A program made the translations under genes and the position numbers. From contig JAJNNX010000007.1 in assembly GCA_023159155.1 (NCBI GenBank), positions 496,001-560,000 of the forward strand: a stretch of DNA of 64,000 nt. The letters are read 5' to 3'. The stretch is from Ustulina deusta (taxonomy: Eukaryota > Ascomycota > Sordariomycetes > Xylariales > Xylariaceae). Shown here piece by piece: positions 55,664 to 64,000 of this stretch. The notes beneath the pieces are model-generated. The model saw nothing but the letters and a program-made list of their open reading frames with translations. It made no database searches and was not told the origin of the DNA. Positions within the stretch are counted from its first letter, which is position 1, and every line of letters starts with the position of its first letter.

Positions 55664-58114
55664 CTATGCGCTGGCAGCAGCAGCTTGCTGGATTTCCCGC
55701 TTCATGTTGACAAGTCTATCACGCATCTCAACCAAATCGGCAAGCTTGTCGTCGGGTGGGGTTTTCAGTGCGGCTATCTCGTAATGAAGTGCCTCATATT
55801 TTTCATAAAACTTGGTGAATCTGAGAGCCTGAGCCAGGATCTCTGTTGATACACGAGGCTTCTTCTTCGTGGGTGGGGTCGGCGTTGTGTCAGGTGACTC
55901 ATCGACTGGCTCTCGTTCTTTTCGCTTCTTGCTAGTTATAGCGGTGGATGGCGCTGACGGTGTGGCAGAAGATGTTGTTACGCCATTCACAGAACCATGG
56001 ACTCGACCGCGATCACGCCCGCGCTCCCGTTCCCGCTCTCCATTACGATGTTGCTGGGATGGGTGCTGATGCGAGCGGTTCGGCGGTCGTTGGCTCGAAG
56101 GGCGTTCCTCAAGATCGGAGGCATTGGTCGGCGGCGACGTAGCGAGAGGCGAGGACTTCGTTGGTGATGTGTTCTTGCTTTTCATGGTGAGACTTGAGGA
56201 TATTGTACTGTTAGTTCCCCGAGAGTTTTGGCTTGCATCCGACGCCCGATGCTTCATTGCCTTGGGCTCTGTGATGGGCTTCGGTGGTTCCTTTGGCTTG
56301 ATACGCTTGCTTAGAGGAGCACCTGAGCTAGAGCTGCTGTCTTCATCTTCCCGAGGACGCTTTTGAGGTGATTTGTTTGTGGCTCCCAATGCTTTCGCAG
56401 GCGCGCGAGGAGGTCGAACGATAGGCTTCGGTTTCGGTTTGAGAGGAGCGGGCAGCTCCTTTAGCTTTTCGCTCACTCTTCCCACTGGCTTCTCGGCTGG
56501 TTTCTCGGCCGGTTTCGGGGGGAGCTTTGATTTTGGAGCAGTCGTAGTGTTCTGTATGTTCTGTGTGCTCTGTGGCAAAGGGGTCTCCTCTGCGCTCGTA
56601 TCTGTGTCGTATACAAACTCTTCAGAAAGAAACCTCTTGCCTTTCTCTTCTGCAGCCTTGACCTTACTCACTGGCTTCTTCGGCGCAGGTTTCTTGGGGT
56701 TGTTCGAGAGGAGGCGCTTAGTCTGGGCGTCTCGTTCACTCATCTTCTTCGATTTGCTGGCGACCGGCTGAGAGTTTGACCTGGACATTGCTTCACCCTT
56801 TGCTTTAGATAAGTCAATATCGCTCTTATTCCCATCCTCTGCCTTTTGAACAGATATCTTGGGTGCAGGAGGGATCGTGCTCTGCTTGGCTATCGTCGCC
56901 TGTAGCTTGCTTAGTACGATATTCTTGCCCCTGTCTTCTTGTGGAAGCAATCTCTCCCATGCAGCGTCAGATAACATCATCCTTTGCTTGTCATACACTT
57001 TGACAGCGCTGTCAATGGCCGACTGACGGTCCTCAGGGCTCTGGTAATCGTAGTTCCAGACATCCAGTTCTTTCCAGTATATCTTCTTCAAGCTCCACTT
57101 TTCTGTGGTCTTGTTAAAATCGGCGACCTTCTCAACGGTTGATTTCAGATCCGAATCCGCACCGGTCCAAACATCTTTCAAATGCTGGAATGGCTGATCT
57201 CTCACAGCTAACTCGTGGACCAATACGGACCTCTGTCCTTTGTTCTTCTCTATTATTTGCTGGGAAGCGGAAAATGCGGGATTCGGTGAGGATACCCCGT
57301 TGAGAGCGGGACTCGTCGGTAGTGATCGGGTTGTGGTACTCGATAAAACGCTCGCCATCGCAGACCTCCCCGTGGGGAGGATTTTAGAACCTTTGGGGCC
57401 GCCATTGACAAGCTTTGACCTGTTCATCGTTAGCTCTGCAGAATGAGACCCAGCCGAAGTCGCCGTACCCCTTGCCGCTCCTTTGAGCATGTGGGCCAGT
57501 CCGAGCGTCAGCGTCCGAGTCCACCCCAGACGATGAAGCACGGCTAGTATGCTTTGTTGTGACTTTCGTCGCTTTCTTTGCTGAGAGGGACGTAGGTGGT
57601 TTCTTGAAGATGGACATAGTGGGGTGCGGTAGTCGCTGGGTCTTGTTTTCCGCATTCGCCAGATCCGTGAGATACAATTCGTAGTCTAACGACGCCGGGG
57701 TGGCTGAAACTTTTGCCTCCTGCGATCCGTAGTGCAACGACTGATCATAGCATGGTTAGCCTCGCAAGATAATCACGTCTATTTCACCAAGCTTCTATAA
57801 CCCAGCGACACATTATACGTGCTGCATATCCACGAGATTGAAAACCTCGTTTCTGGTTATCCTCGCCCCCAGGATGCATTGCTGCATTATTGGTTGGGGG
57901 CAGATTTAGCGACCGTGAGAAACAGTAAAATCGGACTTACGGGAGTGCCCCCAAGAGTCAGTTCAACGTTCTGCCCACTCTGCACACATTTGATCATATC
58001 TTCAATCATGCTATTATTCAAGGTGATGCCGAAAGCCTGCATGGGAAGAAAGTCCCTCGAGCTTGGTGAGCTCTCCAGCTGTAAGCCGGCGTCTGGAATT
58101 ATTAGGGCTGACAT
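55664..58114 (-). CDS. RNA polymerase II elongation factor ELL
   Basis: Three minus-strand exons (58114-57941, 57740-57469, 57419-55664) encode 733 residues. The N-terminal ELL domain begins MSALIIPDAGLQLESSP and includes FGITLNNSMIEDMIKCVQSGQNVELTLGG, then SLHYGSQEAK and LDYELYLTDL. The centre is Lys/Pro/Ser-rich and disordered with several nuclear-localisation-like basic clusters. The last ~60 residues form a coiled occludin/ELL-type segment (FTKFYEKYEALHYEIAALK). ELL stimulates Pol II elongation in the super/little elongation complexes. The first intron is 200 nt with a GCTAACC branch site. The second (49 nt, GTACGG donor, GCTAACG branch) is required to change frame between SGKG and SKLVNGG. 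Confidence 0.83.
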
Positions 58115-61100
58115 GGTTGGTATTTCGAATCGTCAGTTTCGGTAGGTGCTTGACTATAGAGCTGGAACCTGAGTAAACCAAACAATTTCTGAATGTGTTA
58201 ATGGCGTCGAGAAACACCTGCACTCTGCACCCAGCCAGACTCTCAGAAGTCTAACGGTAGAATAGTGGGCTTATCATGCAGCTGCATTACATGGTGTGGG
58301 TTGAATTCCCGCCAGTCTAGTCCAGTCGGTCGTGTCGAGTCGGTCCAGAAGATCGAGGGTAGGAAGCAACGAGGGCGAAGAGGCAAGTTACGAGGACGAG
58401 GACGAGGACGACACCGGCAACGGGGACAAGGCGCTCGGAAGTTCAGGAGAAAGCTCAGGTATCGAGTGCAACTGACAACACAAGGAATGACGACAATGAG
58501 GACCCAAAATATCGGGAAGGACAAGGTCGTACAGAATAGGCCTCTCTTGGTCGAGAGGAGAAAGAAAGAGAGGAAGTCAAGGCACAATGCCAGACAAGAG
58601 ACAAGAAAGGTGAGGTGGATGGTTGGAGAGGTAGAATGGCAGTAGAAGAAGGCGGATGAGTTGGATGGGTGGATCAAGGATAGAGAGGGAGGATTGGAGG
58701 TGGAGAAAGTACCAGCACAGCACAGCACAGGTCTGTGAGGCGCTGATGGGAAGTACTGGCCAAGTACCACGGGTCTGTTTAGCTCACCCGCCGAGCTAGG
58801 CCAGGCCAGGCCGTTGTGTGTGGCCCCGCCCGTCCTTCTTGCCTTGGTTTGCCTAACAATGGCCAGGGCACTGTGAAAGAAACATGCGTGTAACACGCTG
58901 TCGCCAGACCTGGACCCACACTGCAATCCGGCGTGGTGTACTGCGGAGGTACTCGTGGACTACGCTACGATGCACCCAGGCTGTGGAGCAGGGGCTATTT
59001 TTCTAGTGTAGGCGAGTGTGGTCTAGTGTACAGGCAGGACCTCGCCCAATGGGGCAGATGGCTTGCGCTATTTCACTTGGGATGTTTGTTCGGACTGATC
59101 AGGTAGCAGCTCTTGCCATGGAAGCAAGTCACCAGGCACTATCCTGACTAAGTGAAGAGATCATTGATCACAGTTGGGTACCTCAGGCACGCTACACGAC
59201 AAGGGATGGAGGAGATATTGCTGTTCTGCCAAGTACAGTACACTCCTGACGCTGCACGGCAGACGAGCGACGACGTACGCATGGCTATTTAATCCCACCT
59301 ACAAAAACAATAAAAAAACAAAAACAAAAAAAGATCGACCCATTAATCAGCTGCGATTACCTATGGTTGGTTGCATCTGTACGCTCACATTACCACCTAT
59401 AGGATGAAGTTGTACCTATTTCTGTAGGTATTTTACCCTCTCTATACCACCTTACACACAAGTGGTATGTGACCTCGAGTAGGTACACAGAGAGGCAGGT
59501 CCCATATGCACACCTTAGGCGACTCCCTGCGTACTTGAGTCTACCTAATACGTAATGGGTAGCGGTAGTAGTCTAACTACATAGTATACATAAGTACCTA
59601 CCTACCTAACCTACAAAGTTACGTACCTAGCGTAGCACAGTACCTGCTGAAGGTTAGCTTGTGTGGATACGCCCTCCATCCAGCCATCCAGCAATTCAGA
59701 GCTGACCGATGCTCAGGCACACAGACAAGAAAAACGCTGTTTTCTAAGACGACTGGGGCTTTGGAATCAGAATACCGTCTAGTGAATGGTCCCTACACTG
59801 CTCGGATTTTTCATGCTGAAACACATCCTCAAAGAAAGGAACATGCAACATGCTTGGAGAGCCCAGCTAGCTCGTCAGCGTTGTTGGTGCAGTCCCGACC
59901 TACCTAGGTAGTTCGCTGGCCGCTATGCCCCGATATGCCTGGCTAGCCTGGTACCTAGGTACCTAAGATACTACGATGCTGTGGGTAGGTAGTTACATCA
60001 TTCAAGTGTGTTCCTCGCCTTCGTATTGTGCTTACGTTGAGAAACATTATACTGCCGGGACCAAGGACCTACCGCTCATTGGCAGCCTGGCAATGGCTTA
60101 ACGATGCTTAGTCGGCTCGCATTGATCAACCCAAAAGAAGGCAGTGGATGCTAGGCGAGCCAGCTCATCACATGCTATCCGCCCAAACTAAGTCTGTAGG
60201 CAGGTATACATTTTCTGAGCGAAGCGCAAAGCGGACAAGATTCCGTGAGTCTCCGGCCTTCTCCGTAATCGCCTCTACATGGGTATTTATTGTCCCTACG
60301 TTACCTGCGGTTCTTATGGAAGAATGGTACCTTGAGTTAGGTTGGGAATAGAGTTAGAGGTGAGTATGTGGCGCCTATAGATTAATATACCAGTTTATCT
60401 CTGGATGAAGGTAATGTAGAGTACGTGCTAGTGTCCTGTAGGGTGCAACACCCCATGATTGCTGAACAGACGTCCGCTATACGCGCTATGAATGTATAAA
60501 CTTACCTACTGCGAGGCCTAATAAATGGGTCCAGTGAACAACGAAGTCGGATGATTGGCAGGCTAGAGTTTCAGGAATACAAGGAACGCAAGGAAACTGC
60601 CTAACACAAACAACAATGGCCAAGTGCGACGACGTGAGGAGGTACGGCCTCATTTCTATGCTTGAAGGGAAAAGTCAAAGCTGCATCCCGGTGTTTTCGT
60701 GCGTAGGTGTCTGTTACGGATTCGTTTGGTTCAGCGGTCAGGGATACTTCGATCTGCTGTTCTGTAGCGTAAATAGTCCAAATTTAGCACAGGACTTGGC
60801 GGCATGCCTATTACAGTACCACACGGCGGTATACAGTGCTATAGTAAGGGGAGCGAGGTGCTCCCATTCAACTCGGTCCTTTGTGCTCACTCGGTAGGTA
60901 AGGAGCCAATGCCGGACAAGACCTCTTGTCTGTAGGCCCGGAAGATACATAGGGAGTCAGGGGTAGAAATTCTGATGATTTGCCAGTCTTCAGCCCGAAA
61001 AAAACAAATGTGATAATACCCATTCCCGGTCTACTCTTCTGGTTGACTTTTCCACCTGATTTTGCTGACTGATTGGCAGGTCTTGGACCGTCTTGACATC

Positions 61101-64000
61101 TTGTCAGCGTAGCGAATGACGGTGGGAGGTGCGGACTGGTGCTGACCATGCAGCAGGAGATGCACGTAGACTCCTGATTGGGACTACGAGCCTTTGGTGG
61201 TCGGCTGCTGTGTCCAATCCCGGCACACTCTTGTCACGGGGATGATGAAAAGACACTAATTACTGTATGCCCCAGATCTGACCGAGACACTTCTTCATAG
61301 CTGCATTTCGTCTATTTCGTCTCGTTTTTGGCCACCTCGATGGACAGTGTGGCTGAAGCTTACTTAGTACCAGATAACTGGCTCAACCTTAGGCTGCGTG
61401 TAATCATGATGCCTGTGGATGGACCATCCGAAATCAGACAAACATCACAAAAGAGAGGCATCCATCGGTCAACCCGTGGAACTCTAACCTGGTTAGCTCG
61501 ATCTTGGTTCTTTCAAGAAGCAGATGGCAGTAGCGCGCAGTAGTAGTTGTTGTTGTTGTTCTTGTTGTTCTTGTACAAGTAGGTGGTGGTGGATCGAACA
61601 CAACTACAAAGGCGCCTCAAAGGAGCAAGACCCGCTACATATCTATGTTTTAGGGTCGAAAGGTTTGCTCCTACACTGTTGCTACTCCTCGTTTCAAACA
61701 ATGGTCGTCGCCAATTGCCAAGGTGAAAGAAAATAGAAAATGAGAGCGTGTTGGTGCAGGGCACGGTCGTTGATTGACCTCAACTGGCAAGGCAAGCTTT
61801 CAGGTACCAGACCGGGGGCCAAACAGCCTCTGCTCTGAATGACACCAAAAGTGGGTAGGCGCTTCACACCATGCTGGGAGACGGGTAACATGCTGTGACT
61901 ACCGATGAATGATTACCTCCGACGGAATTGTGACGAGGTAACAATATACAGTGTCAATATATTCAGCCATCGGGATTTCGTCACTGTGTCCATGATCAAC
62001 CTATGCGTACTAACCTGCTATCCGTACGACGAGCTGTACCCCATGGACAATTAACAAAGTCTCATGAACAATGCATTGCCCTGTCTCTTCCCGTCTTGGC
62101 CGAGGACGTGCTGTGTGTTACCGGGTATTCTCGCGCTTTTTGAATCAAGCAATCTGGATTGCCAATGCTCTAGCAACTGCTGGAATTTCAGAGCCTTCAA
62201 AAGCAAGACTCCGTTATCAAGAGTGTTTCAAAGAACGAGGGGCGCAACAAACCGGCACGCGCAGCCAGCCATTTCTTCACGACTATCTCTCAATCTAGGT
62301 AGGTAGGTATTCAAGGGACGACGGCACTAACGAGCACCTGCAGCTCAAGGTGCGACCAAGAATGGTAGGTCCAGCATTTTCAGGGTAGCAATTCGCCCAT
62401 CCCATCCCATATGTATGTACATCATGCTGCTACACTACATACACTAGAGTCTGAAGCGTGGCATGACTTTCTTTTTCCTTGGTGGATGGTGGATGGGTTT
62501 GTAGACCATCCACTACAAGGTATGTATGTAATCAGCACCGTTCCATGCAACCACAATCCGGATTATTATTGCAGCTTGTGCTACCTGCTCCTTTGCAATC
62601 CTCTTCGAAAATGTCCACAATCTACAGTAGATGATAGATGATTCTTCTCCTGCTGCTCCTCTTCGACAACAGGCGTCGCCTAATTATTCCAATCCGCATG
62701 ACAACTTTTAGGTCGAGACTACAACTTCATAGGCCGGCCTAGACGACTGGCCGGACCCTCGGGCTAGTTCGCCCGAACCCCCATATCCCAAAGGGGGAAT
62801 CGAAGAACCTCAACAGAGATATACACTTATTTAGCTGGAGACACAAGTGAGAGTGGGCCATCGTATACTCTCTATACTACCTCAGATATTGCAGCGTACG
62901 GACTACGCACTTGAGGTGGGTAAGGACGGGACGATTCGGCGATGCTTTCTCCCGCATCCATCCCACCCCACCACACCCTTTCGCCTTGGTCTCTGTCGAT
63001 ATATATTAACGTCGTCTTTCCCCGCGATTCGTAGCGTCGGCTTCGCCAACGGCAGCGTCGCGATTCGATCGTCCAGCGAAGTTAGTATTCTATTTCCGGG
63101 TTAGGAGCAGCCGTCTATGAAAGGGCTCCTGGGAAATATGATCTTCCTCCAGCCGACGGCCCAGCTCGCCCGGTTGTTTGTTTGTCTGGTGTCATCGCAC
63201 AGATGTATAGTGTAAGACCGGAGCATAGCACCCTCGAAGCCACGCGAGAGATAGGTACTTGCTACCTCTGTATGTACTACTGCATTCACGGCTTGAGGCG
63301 TGTCGCACACGCCAATCTCTCACACTTCCCCTGCTCCTCCAGTACGTGTAGGTTCGCTACCTTTCGGTTCAACCTAGCCCATGCTTCGCCAGTACCTTAT
63401 CAGCGTAATAAGTTGGATGGATCACCAATCAGATAATTGACTGATTGATAATCATCAAGGAGGTTATGCATCTCCTTGGAATTTCCTCTATGAGTTTCGC
63501 TCGCTCGGCTAGTCTCCACCGTTCATCCGAACGAGTAAGCAAGGTACCAGTTGCAGACTAGGTAGGCGGTCTCCACAAGGAACTTGGTCCCCACGCATAT
63601 CAATACTACCTACCTACGACCAGCCCTCGCTCTTCAACGCTTCTCCGGACGTACGGCCAAACCAAAGCCGGCGAAGCTGTTCATTTAGCAGTCAGATAAG
63701 TCTCACGCTAAGGACGAAGTATGCGTGTAAGTAGGTAGATGCGCGCTTGTGCAGACAGAGCCAAGAAATGGCGCAGATTCAGTTCTAACTAACGACCTGG
63801 TTCTCATAAGTCTTACAAATCGAAGCCTTCGCCTACAGATGCCTTACGAATACATGTCACCAAGACGGCGGACGGATAACGGGTAGGACTGTGTCACATG
63901 CCTCTAGCTACTAGGTAGACTTATCCCACTGCGACTCCCATGGTTAACCTGGCTGTCTACTCGGTTCCTAGGCTTTTACTCTACTTCTTACGGGGTTCTG
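58115..64000. other. Gene-poor 5.9-kb region rich in TACCTA words
   Basis: No supported gene. The first ~800 bases are the ELL promoter, purine-rich on the plus strand with AGCACAGCACAGCACAG at about 58710. TAGGTACCTA-type words are dense at 59350-59660, 59900-59995, 62295-62310 and 63600-63740. Two adjacent small hairpins lie near 62757-62803. A 12-bp perfect palindrome (ATGCAGCTGCAT) occurs at about 58276-58287. It may be the long upstream region of a gene beyond the window end. Confidence 0.5.

Noticed and set aside
58245..58325. tRNA-like segment with a good T-stem (GTGGG/CCCGC)
   Set aside because: The T-loop lacks the TTCRA pattern, the anticodon arm does not pair and the centre is a 12-bp palindrome instead.
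58243..58926. 227-codon minus-strand open frame
   Set aside because: Composition follows a purine/pyrimidine-biased promoter tract upstream of ELL; hydrophobic and Arg/Pro blocks mirror simple sequence, and an antisense frame is equally open.
62064..62306. Frame resembling a transposase-like helix (ANALATAGISEPSK)
   Set aside because: Too short, no terminal repeats, no catalytic residues and no related fragments nearby.
1..64000. CRISPR arrays, bacterial operons, replication origins, complete transposons
   Set aside because: The DNA is fungal nuclear; no spaced direct repeats, terminal inverted repeats, LTRs or reverse-transcriptase/transposase motifs were seen.

Overview
The window is nuclear DNA of a filamentous ascomycete (Pezizomycotina, most likely Sordariomycetes). 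The genes are eukaryotic, many carry short (about 44-200 nt) GT-AG introns with CTAAC/CTGAC-type branch points, and the products include fungal-specific families: a kelch protein with a Ser-rich head, a secreted GH99-fold enzyme, a DUF1479 protein, a rhodopsin-domain membrane protein and a fungal diterpene cyclase. Exon structures were built by hand from splice sites, reading frame and remembered family patterns. No database search was run.

Layout. 1-23.5 kb is a gene-dense, mostly housekeeping block: respiratory supercomplex factor Rcf2 (+), kelch protein (-), tRNA-dihydrouridine synthase Dus3 (+), BAP31-like ER protein (+), DUF1479 protein (-), secreted glycosidase (-), HhH protein (-), small zf-met2/4F5 protein (+), 2OG-Fe(II) dioxygenase (-), Utp17/Nan1 (-) and RNA polymerase subunit Rpb10 (+). 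23.5-28.7 kb is gene-poor. 28.7-34.3 kb holds an uncharacterised seven-exon gene (+) and a low-complexity poly-N/Q/A protein (-). 36.3-47.3 kb looks like a terpenoid biosynthetic locus: a P450 (-), an NTF2/SnoaL-like protein (-), a seven-helix rhodopsin-domain protein (-), the decayed remains of a Zn2Cys6 regulator (+) and a bifunctional-type diterpene cyclase (+) that lacks the usual N-terminal ~200 residues. 48-50.9 kb has an EFM2-like methyltransferase (-) and a hypothetical gene (-). 55.7-58.1 kb encodes the Pol II elongation factor ELL (-). The 50.8-55.7 kb and 58.1-64 kb stretches show no gene I can support.

How the genes relate. Most genes in the first 23 kb are unrelated housekeeping functions arranged as convergent or divergent pairs; Nan1 (rRNA processing) and Rpb10 (shared polymerase subunit) share a 425-bp divergent promoter. 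The terpenoid locus is the most interesting part. The cyclase keeps a class II DVDD motif and both class I metal motifs, and its neighbour P450 is of the type often found with diterpene cyclases. However, the adjacent pathway-type regulator is broken and the cyclase is truncated, so the pathway may be silent, decaying or repurposed. Intergenic DNA throughout is peppered with short TAGGTACCTA-type words, and long C or G homopolymers sit beside several gene ends.
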